From Pseudomonadota bacterium (GTDB lineage: Bacteria > Myxococcota_A > Polyangia > Polyangiales > Polyangiaceae), in contig JAEZYZ010000447.1 in the NCBI GenBank assembly GCA_023418705.1, positions 19,419-83,418 on the forward strand: a stretch of DNA of 64,000 nt, given 5' to 3'. Both the position numbers and the translations under genes were made by a program. Positions within the stretch are counted from its first letter, which is position 1; every line of letters starts with the position of its first letter. The notes beneath the pieces were generated by a model, which saw only the letters and a program-made list of their open reading frames with translations, ran no database searches and was not told where the DNA came from. Below, one piece after another: positions 20,089 through 28,413 of this stretch.

Positions 20089-21252
20089 TCAGGAGAATCG
20101 GTGGCCGTTGCCGTTGCCACCGGGCTTGCTCCGCACCTCGTGCTTCGCAGCCTCCTTTCCTGCCTCGAAGGCCGAACGCGAGATGTCCTTCACGTCGTGC
20201 TTCATGTCGCGCGCGACCTGCCCCCCGGCGTGCTGCACCTTCTGGCGAACGGTGCTCGGGTCGAGGCGCTCTTCGGCCAGGCCGCGCGCCGTCGCCACCG
20301 CCTCCGAGACGCCGTGCATGGCCGCGTTCGAGAAGGACCCGGCCTTCTCTCTGACCGTCCCGAGCCACTGGGAGCGGCGCGACCCCAACAGCTCATCCTC
20401 ACGTCGCGTCCGCGGCAACAGGAAGCCGATGCCGATGCCTGCCAGCAGCGCCACCGCGCCAGCCGCCAGCGGGTTCTCGAACGCCGTGTCGCGCGCCTGA
20501 TACGCCCGCCGGCGGCTCGCCTGGTAGCCGGAGCGGCCGGCGTCGCTCATCCGGCGCCGGGCGTCGTGCAGCCTGCTCGAGGCGGCGTGCCGGGCGTCGT
20601 CGGTGCGCGAGCGCGCCTGGTGGCGCAGGCGGCGGGCCCGCTCGGAGTAGCTGGCGCTGCCGTAGTCGTCGCCGAGCTCCTCGCCGAGTTCCTCGCCGTG
20701 CTTCTCGCCGCGCTCCTCGAGCATCTCCACCTCCACGAGCGGCTCTTGCTCGAACGGCCCCGCCTCCTCCGCCGGGCCCCGCAGGGGATAGTAGGGATCG
20801 TCGCCGAAGGGCTGGTAGTGGTGCTCGCCGGTCGCCGAGGCGTGGAGCTCCTCCTGGGGCTCGTGGCGCCGCCGATCCATGAGCCACCACGTCAAGCCGG
20901 CGATGGCCGCGGCGCCCGCCATGACCGGGATCGGGCTCTCGCGCGCCACCCGCCGGCCAGCACCGAGCGCGCGGCTGCTGCCGTCGCGCGCCCGCTCGAC
21001 CGTGACCTCGGCGCCGTGCCGCGCGCGTCCCCACGCACGGTCGGCTCCCTCCCGCATGCCGCGCTTGCGGGTCTCGTACTGTCCTCGCGCCTTCTCTTTG
21101 AACGAGCGCTTCGCCTCGTCCTTGAAGTGTGCGGGGGTGAGCTTCTCGCTCAGCTGCTCGGCCTCCCCGCGCACCCGCTCGCGCGTGCGCTCGATGTCGC
21201 GCCGCAGCTCCTCGTCGCTCTTCGACTGATACTGTTCATCAAACTTGTTCAT
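20089..21252 (-). CDS. DUF3618-type envelope stress membrane protein
   Basis: A 387-residue protein. The N-terminus (EELRRDIERTRERVRGEAEQL) is the DUF3618 coiled-coil signature; one membrane helix follows (IPVMAGAAAIAGLTWWLM, about 115-133), then an acidic, charged linker, and a second hydrophobic segment NPLAAGAVALLAGIGIGFLLP like the C-terminal anchor of the ElaB/YqjD ribosome-associated proteins. A basic Gly/Asn tail closes it. It is the last gene of a three-gene unit with ATGA overlaps. Family members are induced in stress or stationary phase; a specific role is unknown. Confidence 0.8.
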   Translation of the reverse strand: MNKFDEQYQSKSDEELRRDIERTRERVRGEAEQLSEKLTPAHFKDEAKRSFKEKARGQYETRKRGMREGADRAWGRARHGAEVTVERARDGSSRALGAGRRVARESPIPVMAGAAAIAGLTWWLMDRRRHEPQEELHASATGEHHYQPFGDDPYYPLRGPAEEAGPFEQEPLVEVEMLEERGEKHGEELGEELGDDYGSASYSERARRLRHQARSRTDDARHAASSRLHDARRRMSDAGRSGYQASRRRAYQARDTAFENPLAAGAVALLAGIGIGFLLPRTRREDELLGSRRSQWLGTVREKAGSFSNAAMHGVSEAVATARGLAEERLDPSTVRQKVQHAGGQVARDMKHDVKDISRSAFEAGKEAAKHEVRSKPGGNGNGHRFS

Positions 21253-21647
21253 CGTGCGGCCTCCTTGATGGTCCGGATGTCCGTTTTCATGTTGGTGAGC
21301 GCTTGGTGCGGGACCGGGTCGATCTTCTGGGCTCCCTTCAGTCCCTTCATGGCGGACAGGGCGCCGGCGGCGCTCACCACCAGGCCCACGATCAGCGCGG
21401 CCACCCAGAAGGCCATCGCGGTGCCCAGGGCCAGCACCACGGCTCCGAGCAGCACCAGGAAGCCGGCGTACAAGACCGCCCCCCCGACGGCGGTCGCTGC
21501 CGCGTCTTTCTTGGCTTCCTGCACCTGCACGCTCAGCTCTCGCTTGGCGAGCTCGATCTCCTGCCGCATGAGCAGCATGGAGTCGTTGGTGAAGTCCCGC
21601 ATGAGCTCCTTCACCGGTCGGTCCGATGTCACCGGGGTCGGGTTCAT
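21249..21647 (-). CDS. Phage-holin-like YqjE family membrane protein
   Basis: A 132-residue protein with a conserved cytoplasmic helix (LMRDFTNDSMLLMRQEIELA) followed by two transmembrane segments (about 47-75 and 78-98). This matches the Phage_holin_3_6/YqjE family, which despite the name is chromosomal and accompanies YqjD- and DUF3618-type genes. ATGA overlaps join it to both neighbours, so all three are probably made together. No lysis genes are near; a holin function is not implied. Confidence 0.85.
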   Translation of the reverse strand: MNPTPVTSDRPVKELMRDFTNDSMLLMRQEIELAKRELSVQVQEAKKDAAATAVGGAVLYAGFLVLLGAVVLALGTAMAFWVAALIVGLVVSAAGALSAMKGLKGAQKIDPVPHQALTNMKTDIRTIKEAAR

Positions 21648-22414
21648 TTCTGTCCCTCCTTCGCCTCGCTGGGGTAGTTCAACGGCGTGCGTTCCCAGCC
21701 CGCCGTCGAGCCGCTGGATCCGGTCTCGACGGGGCTCGTCGCCGGAGTACCGGGACGCGCGGAGGTGTAGCTCTCGGGGGGGGTGCTGGGCGGCACCGGG
21801 ACGCTGCTGCCCTCCTGGTACGAAGAGCCCGTCGAGACGTCGAAGCCCGGCTCGGATCGCGTCAGCGGTGACTCCCCTTCGCCGAACCGAACCTCCTCCT
21901 CGTCGTCGTAGCTCTCACCTTCATCGCGCTGCGAGCTCTTGAGGAAGCGCGCTGCGGCCAGACCGAGCGAGAAGGCGGCACCGATGAAGATGCTCGGCTG
22001 CCGCCGCGCGAAGCGCTCCACTTCGGAGAGCAGCTCGCGGCTCGAGTGTCCGCGCAGGTACTCCGCGGCGCGGTCGGCGCGCTCCCCGAGCTGACCGGTG
22101 ACGTTGGAGAGCGCGCCCTGATCCTCTTCGCGCAAGGCGTCACCGGTGCGCCGGATGGCGTCCGCCACCCCGTGGATTTGGTCCGCGATGCGCTCTTTTT
22201 GGCCTTCGATCGCCGATTCGGCCCGCAGCTTGAGCTTCTCTGCTTGCTCGCCCGCGCTGTGTTTCAACTGCTCCTTTCGCTCCTCGGCCCGGGCCTTGTA
22301 GCCGCCGGACTCACTGCCGGAGCTGCCGCCCACCGCGCGCTGCTCGGAGCTTCTCTGCTGCTGCTCGGGCGGTTCGGTCACCGGGAGTATCGGTTTGGGG
22401 TCGGTGGGATGCAT
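21644..22414 (-). CDS. Nutrient-stress/YqjD-like membrane-associated protein
   Basis: First gene of the three-gene envelope unit, 256 residues. A Gln/Ser-rich start is followed by a long amphipathic helix (ERKEQLKHSAGEQAEKLKLR, IEGQKERIADQIHGVADAIR) and one hydrophobic segment (SIFIGAAFSLGLAAARFL, about 144-161), then an acidic, Pro/Ser/Thr-rich disordered tail. The layout is like nutrient-deprivation-induced proteins of alphaproteobacteria. AAGGAGGG eight bases before the ATG is a strong ribosome site. Its exact role is unknown. Confidence 0.75.
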   Translation of the reverse strand: MHPTDPKPILPVTEPPEQQQRSSEQRAVGGSSGSESGGYKARAEERKEQLKHSAGEQAEKLKLRAESAIEGQKERIADQIHGVADAIRRTGDALREEDQGALSNVTGQLGERADRAAEYLRGHSSRELLSEVERFARRQPSIFIGAAFSLGLAAARFLKSSQRDEGESYDDEEEVRFGEGESPLTRSEPGFDVSTGSSYQEGSSVPVPPSTPPESYTSARPGTPATSPVETGSSGSTAGWERTPLNYPSEAKEGQK

Positions 22415-22684
22415 CTATTCCCTCCTTGCTGGGTTTCGGGGGTCTGATCCTTGCGGCAGCCGACGCCGGAACTGCCGGCTTCACGGCTCCCAGCCAGTGG
22501 AACTGCAATTGTCGGACCGCGGCGTGCGCTCGCCCGATGCCGGACTCGGGCTTCGAAAGTCGCGGTGTCGGGCACCCGCCTCGACGCGTTCGGCAAAACC
22601 ACCCCGAGCCGTTTCGCCACGTCGAGACGCCGATGGTGTTTCGGGGATTATTCCCTCTTGCTCGAAGCGTGATAAAAGCCGCCC
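22415..22684. other. Divergent intergenic region
   Basis: The 270 bases between the envelope operon (leftward) and ppnP (rightward) must hold both promoters. I found no gene, RNA or repeat; a GATAAAAG ten bases before the ppnP ATG may be a -10-like or a ribosome-site-poor leader element but has no matching -35. Confidence 0.4.
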
Positions 22685-22963
22685 ATGTTGAAGCACAACA
22701 GCTACTTCGATGGTGGGGTTCAGAGCGTCGAGTTCGAGCGACACGGGCGACGGATGACGGTCGGTGTCATCGCTGCCGGGACCTTCCACTTCGACACCCG
22801 CGCTCCCGAACGCATGACGGTCGTGAGCGGGGAGCTGTTCGTGAAGGTGGGCGGCGGGGACTTCCGGGCGTATCCGGCGGGATCGCAGTTCGAGATCCCG
22901 AGCAGCACCGGCTTCGATGTTCGGGCCGAGCTGCCGTCCGCCTATCTCTGCGAGTTTCTCTGA
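22685..22963 (+). CDS. ppnP: Pyrimidine/purine nucleoside phosphorylase PpnP
   Basis: A 92-residue single-domain cupin (DUF1255/YaiE) that splits ribonucleosides with phosphate to base and ribose-1-phosphate with broad specificity. The whole protein matches the family: NSYFDGGVQSVEFE near the start, GVIAAGTFHFDT, RMTVVSGEL, and the C-terminal AGSQFEIPSSTGFDV and AYLCEF. Length is normal. It stands alone between a divergent operon and argC. Confidence 0.95.
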   Translation: MLKHNSYFDGGVQSVEFERHGRRMTVGVIAAGTFHFDTRAPERMTVVSGELFVKVGGGDFRAYPAGSQFEIPSSTGFDVRAELPSAYLCEFL

Positions 22964-23012
22964 ACCGCCCCGGCCCATCCCGCACCAGGCCGAGGCGCGC
23001 TAAGCTTCGAGC

Positions 23013-24062
23013 ATGCCGCGGCCGACCGTTGCCCTCCTGGGAGCCTCTGGGTTTGCCGGCGCCGAGCTGATCCGGCGCCTGCTCCGCCACCCCCACTTCG
23101 AGCTCGTGCGGGTCTGCGCGGCCGACCACGTCGGCCAACCCGTCGCGGCCGCGCACCCGAACCTCGAAGGCGCCACGGATCTGGTGTTCGAGAACCCACC
23201 GCCGGATCGCGCGGTGGCGGACGTGGACGTCGTGGTCATGGGCTTGCCCGCCGCCGTCAGCATCCAGGTGGTCGACGCCACCATCAGCGGCAAGCAACGC
23301 GTGCTCGATCTTTCCGGCGCCTTCCGGCTCAAAGACGCCGAAGGGTACGCGCGCTTTTACGGCGCGCCCCACCCGCGGCCGGATTTGATGGATCGCTTCG
23401 TCTATGGCCTGCCCGAGCTCTATCGCGAACGGATCCGGGGTGCCGAATACGTCGCTTCGCCGGGCTGCTTCGCCACCACCATCCAGCTCGGCCTGCTGCC
23501 GTTGGCGCGCGCGGGGCTGCTCGCGGGCAGCGTCCACACGGTGGCGGTCACCGGCTCGAGCGGCAGCGGCGTGACGCCAACGGCCACCACCCACCACCCA
23601 GTGCGGGCCGGCAACCTGCGCACCTACCGCCCGCTCGTGCACCAACACACGCCCGAGATCGAGCACACGTTGCGCGCTGCGGGCGCTCGCGACCTCAGCT
23701 TGCAGTTCGTGCCCGTCTCGGCGCCGCTGGTGCGAGGCATCTTTGCGACCTCCTTCGTCAGCGTGCCGGAGGAAGCAACGGCGGAGGTGGCGGAGCAGAC
23801 GTTTCGGCGGAGCTACGACGGAGAGCCGTTCGTAAGGGTCCCCCCCGACCGCCCCCCCGAGGTGGTTGCGGTCGCCGGCTCGAACTACGCCGAGGTTGGG
23901 GTGGTCGCTGGGCCAGCGAGCGGCGGCACCCGAACGCTGAGCTGCTTCTCCGCGCTCGACAACCTGATCAAGGGGGGCGCCGGGCAGGCGATCCAGAACT
24001 TGAACCTGATGTTCGGCTTCGACGAAACCCTGACGCTCGAGGACCGCGGCGGCTATCCCTGA
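23013..24062 (+). CDS. argC: N-acetyl-gamma-glutamyl-phosphate reductase
   Basis: Third step of arginine synthesis: NADPH-dependent reduction of N-acetylglutamyl phosphate to the semialdehyde. The 349-residue protein begins with the Rossmann motif VALLGASGFAGAELIR, has the catalytic Cys C152 in ASPGCFATT, the HHPVRAGN segment and the C-terminal DNLIKGGAGQAIQNLN. This is the type 1 ArgC. No other arg gene is in the window. The 3' end overlaps the opposing FGE-fold gene by 10 bases. Confidence 0.96.
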   Translation: MPRPTVALLGASGFAGAELIRRLLRHPHFELVRVCAADHVGQPVAAAHPNLEGATDLVFENPPPDRAVADVDVVVMGLPAAVSIQVVDATISGKQRVLDLSGAFRLKDAEGYARFYGAPHPRPDLMDRFVYGLPELYRERIRGAEYVASPGCFATTIQLGLLPLARAGLLAGSVHTVAVTGSSGSGVTPTATTHHPVRAGNLRTYRPLVHQHTPEIEHTLRAAGARDLSLQFVPVSAPLVRGIFATSFVSVPEEATAEVAEQTFRRSYDGEPFVRVPPDRPPEVVAVAGSNYAEVGVVAGPASGGTRTLSCFSALDNLIKGGAGQAIQNLNLMFGFDETLTLEDRGGYP

Positions 24063-24964
24063 GGATCGGCGCAGCAGCGAAACCCGGTCTCCGTTCCATG
24101 GTAGAAGCTGTCGTGCGCGGTCTGCGCAGCACGACAGTGGTTTCGACCCGGCTGCCAATAGGCGCCCTTCATGGCGGGGCGAACCGGGCGTGTGCGGTCG
24201 ATCGCCACGAACTCCTCGAGGTTTCCCGTAAGGTCGCGCACCCCGAAGGGGCTCGCGCAGCGCGGATGGGCGCCAGCGGGGGCGCGCAGGTCCCGCAGCT
24301 TGCCCGAGGGTCCCAAGATGTCGGTCCGATCGGCGTTGCAGGCGCTCGCGTCGCGTTCGAAGCCGTACGGATAGGGCCGCATCTGCTCGCCTTCACAGGC
24401 GAAGTTCCACTCACTCTCCCAACACACCCGTTTGCCGAGCGCCTCACACGTGCGCGCGGCGTGCGTGAAGCTCTGGTGGTTGGCGGGCAGCGGGGTGCCC
24501 TCGGCCGCGTACTCGTCCCGATCGATGCAGTAGCGCATGCGCACACGGCGCTTGGAGGTGCAGGTGCTCGGGCCGTATTCGGCGCAGCGGAAGTGCTGGT
24601 AGCGCCCGGGTGGATCCAGGTAGCGCTTGCAGTGGTGCTCCACCTCCGGGCAATAGTCCCCTTCGACGAGGACCATGTCTGCGGGGCACGCGGAAGGCTC
24701 CGCTGCTTTCTGCGAGGCGCGTGGCCCGATCGCCACCAGGGGGCCCGCCTTGGTGCCACCGAGCTCCGGTTCGGCGGCGCTGGCGTTGGCTTCAGGCGCC
24801 GCCGGCGGGGCCGCTTGGGGAGCTGGCGCTCGTCGCTCGGTGTTTTGCCGGCAACCTGGCGAGATGGCGAGCAGCACCAGCGCCAGGGTCGAGACGGTGC
24901 CCCGCGCTGAGCACCCGCCAGGCGCGCTCAGCGCCGTGGACACCTGGTACTGGTCCCGCGCCAT
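24053..24964 (-). CDS. Lipoprotein with formylglycine-generating-enzyme (SUMF1) fold
   Basis: A 303-residue predicted lipoprotein: hydrophobic VSTLALVLLAISPGC ends in a lipobox Cys and is followed by an Ala/Pro linker. From about 95 the domain has the FGE-sulfatase landmarks: CPADMVLVEGDYC, RYCIDRDEY, RVCWESEWNFACEG, FGVRDLTGNLEEFV, AMKGAYWQPGRNHCRAA and GFRCC. Of the FGE catalytic Cys pair only the later one is clearly kept, so sulfatase activation is unlikely; a binding or structural role is more probable. A close paralogue lies 173 bases upstream. Confidence 0.85.
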   Translation of the reverse strand: MARDQYQVSTALSAPGGCSARGTVSTLALVLLAISPGCRQNTERRAPAPQAAPPAAPEANASAAEPELGGTKAGPLVAIGPRASQKAAEPSACPADMVLVEGDYCPEVEHHCKRYLDPPGRYQHFRCAEYGPSTCTSKRRVRMRYCIDRDEYAAEGTPLPANHQSFTHAARTCEALGKRVCWESEWNFACEGEQMRPYPYGFERDASACNADRTDILGPSGKLRDLRAPAGAHPRCASPFGVRDLTGNLEEFVAIDRTRPVRPAMKGAYWQPGRNHCRAAQTAHDSFYHGTETGFRCCADPQG

Positions 24965-25137
24965 CGATCCCTTATTGAACCACCTCCCGAAAGCGTCAAC
25001 CAGCGAGACCCGCCAGCGCCGCGCTGAAACCGGTGGCGGTGGCCGGCGTGCCAGCGCACATCATGAAAAATTCCAGCGCTGTCGCGGATCTGCGGAGCGC
25101 ATGAGCGATGCCACGCGCTTGGCGCGGCTGTCGCACA

Positions 25138-26121
25138 TCAATCGCCTGACACATCCGCGCAACAGCGCACGCCGATCTGGATGTCCTTGTAGTGATCGTC
25201 GTGGGCGGTCGTCGCCGGCCGGCAGCGGTTTCGCCCCGCCATCCACCACCCGCCCTTCAGCGCGTTGCGAAACCGCGAGTGGCGCGGCGCCCCCTCCCGC
25301 AGCACCGGCTCGTCGAGGTTGCCCACCATGTTGATCACCCCGAAGGGGCTCTTGCACTCGGGCCGCGCGCTGCCAGGCTCGCGCCAGTCCTTGAGCACCT
25401 GCCGCCGAGGGCTCCCCTGCAGCTCGTAGAGGTCGCTGCGATCCTGATTGCACTTCGGCTCCCGCGAGAACCCGTAGGGGTAAGGCAACATGCGTTCGCC
25501 CTCACAGGCGAAATTCCACTCGCGCTCGGTGCAGATCCGCTTGCCTTGGGCCGCACAGACCGCGCTCGCGAGCTGAAAGCTCTGATGGTTCAGCGGGAGC
25601 GCGTCGCCGGGCTCGGCGTGCTCGTAGACGTCGATGCAAAACCTCATGGGGACCCGCTCACCCACGCACGTCGCCGAGGGCTCGTAGTCGCCGCAGCGGG
25701 CGTACGGCAGCTTCGGGTCGTCGAGCCAACGCTTGCACGTGTGGCGCACCTCGGTGCAGTAGTCGCCCTGGACCGGCACCATGCCCGCAGGACAGGGTCG
25801 ATCGGGAGCGACCGGTGGGTCGTTGGGCACCGGAGCCGTCTCATGGCTCGTTCGAGCCGCGGAGAGATCGCGCAGGCGACGCAGCCCTCCGCTCGTCTGC
25901 AAGGGCTCGGGGGCGCGCGCGAGACCCCACCGCTCGGCGAGAGGGTTCAGCCGCGGGTGCTGCAGGGCTGCAGCGGCGGCGATCGGCAGCGCGCCACCCA
26001 CGAACAGGATCGCGAGCGTCCGGCGGACCCGGGTCTTGCCGCGCTGGGAACGTTGATCGGGATCCGACGCGAGGGCCAATGGCTTGCGAACCGTCCGGTC
26101 AGCGCCCCTGGCGCTCGGCAC
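25138..26121 (-). CDS. Membrane-anchored FGE-fold paralogue
   Basis: A 327-residue paralogue of the 24053-24964 protein. It starts at GTG and overlaps the end of the PIMT gene by 23 bases. A single N-terminal helix (RRTLAILFVGGALPIAAAAAL) would export or anchor it; there is no lipobox Cys. The domain from about 108 repeats the same landmarks: CPAGMVPVQGDYC, RFCIDVYEH, RICTEREWNFACEGERM, FGVINMVGNLDEPV, ALKGGWWMAGRNRCRPA and GVRCCAD. As in its paralogue, the FGE active-site Cys pair is incomplete. The two probably arose by tandem duplication; the role is unknown. Confidence 0.83.
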   Translation of the reverse strand: MPSARGADRTVRKPLALASDPDQRSQRGKTRVRRTLAILFVGGALPIAAAAALQHPRLNPLAERWGLARAPEPLQTSGGLRRLRDLSAARTSHETAPVPNDPPVAPDRPCPAGMVPVQGDYCTEVRHTCKRWLDDPKLPYARCGDYEPSATCVGERVPMRFCIDVYEHAEPGDALPLNHQSFQLASAVCAAQGKRICTEREWNFACEGERMLPYPYGFSREPKCNQDRSDLYELQGSPRRQVLKDWREPGSARPECKSPFGVINMVGNLDEPVLREGAPRHSRFRNALKGGWWMAGRNRCRPATTAHDDHYKDIQIGVRCCADVSGD

Positions 26122-26911
26122 GATCTCCGAGGAATGGCACGAACCGCACCCCCATCAGCCGCTCCCGAACGAAGGCTGACGGCTCGGCGCCCGGCCGCGT
26201 GCGCGTCCACCGCTCGAGCACCTGCTCCCCGTCCGTTGGACCCACGGGGATGACGAGCTTGCCGCCGACGGCCAGCTGCTCGAGCAGCGGCGCGGGCACG
26301 TGCTCGGGAGCGGCCGTGACCAAGATCGCGTCGAACGGAGCCGCCTCGGCCCAACCGCCGTAGCCGTCGCCCACCCTGAGCGCGACCCGCTCGGCACCGT
26401 AGCCGGCGCCGCGCAGCTGCCCGGCGCCGAGCTTGGCCACCTCCGGCAGGTACTCGATGGAATACACCTTCTTGCAGAGCTCCGCCAAGACGGCCGCCTG
26501 ATAGCCGCTGCCCGTGCCCACCTCCAAACACGTCTCGTGCGGCTGCACGTCCGCGACCTCGCTCATCCGCGCCACCACGAACGGTTGGCTGATGGTCTGA
26601 CCGTGGCCGATCGGCAGCGGGCGGTCGCGATACGACAGCTCTCGAAACGCCTCCGGCACGAACAGGTGGCGCGGCACCTTCTCCATCGCCGCCAGGACCC
26701 GTGAATTGCGGATGCCTTGTTGGGCGAGGTGGCGGACCAACGCGCGCCGCTCGGCGAGCCGGCCCTCGGTGGCCGGCGCCACCTGAGCCTCCCCTCCTTC
26801 GGTCCGGTTCACCCCGGCCTCCGCGGCAGCGCCGCCCTTCGCCGGCGAGCCTGGACAGGCTTGAAGGGCACCCGCGAGCACCACCGCCACGCCCCTGCGC
26901 CCGATGTCCAT
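26099..26911 (-). CDS. pcm: Protein-L-isoaspartate O-methyltransferase, predicted lipoprotein
   Basis: Transfers methyl from S-adenosylmethionine to isoaspartyl residues, starting repair of aged proteins. From ATG 26911 the protein is 270 residues. The PIMT core is intact: MEKVPRHLFVPEAFRELSYRD, PIGHGQTISQPFVVARM, SAM motif I LEVGTGSGYQAAVLAEL and ILVTAAPEHVP. What is odd is the N-terminus, MDIGRRGVAVVLAGALQAC, a good lipoprotein signal (LQAC lipobox) followed by a Gly/Ala linker, which places the enzyme in the envelope. Starts at 26926 or 26932 would keep the same signal. The 3' end overlaps the FGE-fold gene, so the two are co-expressed. Confidence 0.9.
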   Translation of the reverse strand: MDIGRRGVAVVLAGALQACPGSPAKGGAAAEAGVNRTEGGEAQVAPATEGRLAERRALVRHLAQQGIRNSRVLAAMEKVPRHLFVPEAFRELSYRDRPLPIGHGQTISQPFVVARMSEVADVQPHETCLEVGTGSGYQAAVLAELCKKVYSIEYLPEVAKLGAGQLRGAGYGAERVALRVGDGYGGWAEAAPFDAILVTAAPEHVPAPLLEQLAVGGKLVIPVGPTDGEQVLERWTRTRPGAEPSAFVRERLMGVRFVPFLGDRAERQGR

Positions 26912-26966
26912 CCCTCCATCATGCATCCGCACGGCCCGCGATCAATTCGGGCCTCTCGAGCCCGGA

Positions 26967-28328
26967 TCACGGCCCCGCCAGGACGCCCGCCTTGCGGCCG
27001 TCGCCGCTCAAGGCCTGAAGCAGGGGATCGCTCTGAATCTGTTTGGAGATCGCGTCTCCGCCGGCGCGCACCGCCGCCTCGAGCGTCTCGATGGCCGCGG
27101 GCACCCGCTCGGCGCGAACGAACGCGCGCGCCGCCGCCAGCGCGTCCCCTGAGGCCGCCGTGAGCTCGAAGAGCGCGAGCCAAAGCGCTCCGGCTTCTGC
27201 CGCAGCGCCCGCCTCGAGCGCCGTCTCTGCCACCTTGCGGGCGTCCTCTGGATCCGTTTGTTCCAAGATCTGACGCGTCAGATCCGCCGCTTCCCCCGCG
27301 CGCCCGGCCCCCAGCAGCGCTCGGACCAGCGCCGCCGCGACCTGCGGGCGCCGATCCCCGCGCTGCCGGCGGGCGACCAGCAAGCGCTCGGCGGCAAGCT
27401 CCCAGTTTTCTTCGATCTCATCGACCCCGGAGAGCAGGAGCACGTCCGCGCGCTCGGGCGCGGGCAGGCGCGCGAGCGCGGCGCGGGCCTCTGGAGCGCG
27501 CCGCTGCATCACCGCGGCCCACGCCACGACCTCACCGGCGCGCTGGCGGAGCTCGGCGTCCGGGCTGGCGGAGCAGACGGCGCCCGCCATGCTCGCGGCC
27601 GCCTCGAGCTTGCCGGCGTCGAGCTCCTCCTTCGCCTGCCGCAGCAGTTGCTGGAGCGCCTCGGGGCGGGGCTCGTCGCCGCCCTCGGGTTGACGGTTCG
27701 CGGCCAGGTAGCTGGTGATGCCGCCCATGGCGAAGATCACCGCCGCGAACACCCAGCCGAGCTTGAGCAAGAGGGCAGCGCAAATCAGCCCGAAGATCAG
27801 CGAGATGGTGGCCGCCATCCGCCGCCGCTCCTTGCCGAGCGCCAGGGCCATGATTTGCCCGCCGTCGAACGGCAAGACCGGCAGCAGGTTGATCGTGCTC
27901 CAGACGAAGTTGATCGACGCCAGCATCTGCATCGACCACAAAAGCTGGGAGTCCTCGTAGCCGTCGATCCGGCGCTCCCCAGCCGCCGCGGCGGCGATCG
28001 CGAACGCCGCCAGGCCGAGCGCGAAGCCCGCCAGCGGCCCGGCCAGGGTCACGATGATGCCCCGGCGGCGGCCGATGTCGTGGGTGGGCACCCAAGACGT
28101 GAGCCCCCCCATCATGTGCAGCAAGATGGTGGGCTTTTGTCCGTAGCTGCGCGCCGCATAGGCGTGACCGAGCTCGTGCACGAGCACGGAGACGAAGATC
28201 ACGGCGATCAGAATCGAGCTCTGCAGCAAGCCCTGCTTGCCCGCGGAGCCGATGAGCAACGCAAGCAGCCAAAAGCCAGGCTGGATGTGAACCGGGAACC
28301 CGAGCAGGTTGAACCGGAGAATGCCCAT
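26967..28328 (-). CDS. Site-2 protease family (M50) membrane metalloprotease with helical-repeat tail
   Basis: A 453-residue intramembrane protease. The zinc site HELGH is at 51-55 in the second helix and the third ligand D155 sits in NLLPVLPFDGGQ, both as in the S2P/SpoIVFB-like minimal group without a PDZ domain. About six hydrophobic segments run to 210; the rest (about 215-440) is a soluble Ala/Leu/Arg-rich alpha-helical repeat region like TPR/HEAT solenoids. Substrate is unknown. No sigma/anti-sigma pair is adjacent. It lies upstream of pcm on the same strand. Confidence 0.9.
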   Translation of the reverse strand: MGILRFNLLGFPVHIQPGFWLLALLIGSAGKQGLLQSSILIAVIFVSVLVHELGHAYAARSYGQKPTILLHMMGGLTSWVPTHDIGRRRGIIVTLAGPLAGFALGLAAFAIAAAAAGERRIDGYEDSQLLWSMQMLASINFVWSTINLLPVLPFDGGQIMALALGKERRRMAATISLIFGLICAALLLKLGWVFAAVIFAMGGITSYLAANRQPEGGDEPRPEALQQLLRQAKEELDAGKLEAAASMAGAVCSASPDAELRQRAGEVVAWAAVMQRRAPEARAALARLPAPERADVLLLSGVDEIEENWELAAERLLVARRQRGDRRPQVAAALVRALLGAGRAGEAADLTRQILEQTDPEDARKVAETALEAGAAAEAGALWLALFELTAASGDALAAARAFVRAERVPAAIETLEAAVRAGGDAISKQIQSDPLLQALSGDGRKAGVLAGP

Positions 28329-28413
28329 GGCCCGATTTCATAGCGCGCCGTGCCGGCCTCGACCATCGACGGCGAACCGGTCCCCGCCGCACCGCAACAC
28401 CGGCACGCCGGCA

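Noticed and set aside
21249..21647. Phage holin, hence a prophage
   Set aside because: The family is chromosomal YqjE-like, and no endolysin, structural or integrase gene is near.
24053..26121. Functional formylglycine-generating enzymes
   Set aside because: Only one of the two catalytic Cys aligns and no sulfatase is nearby.
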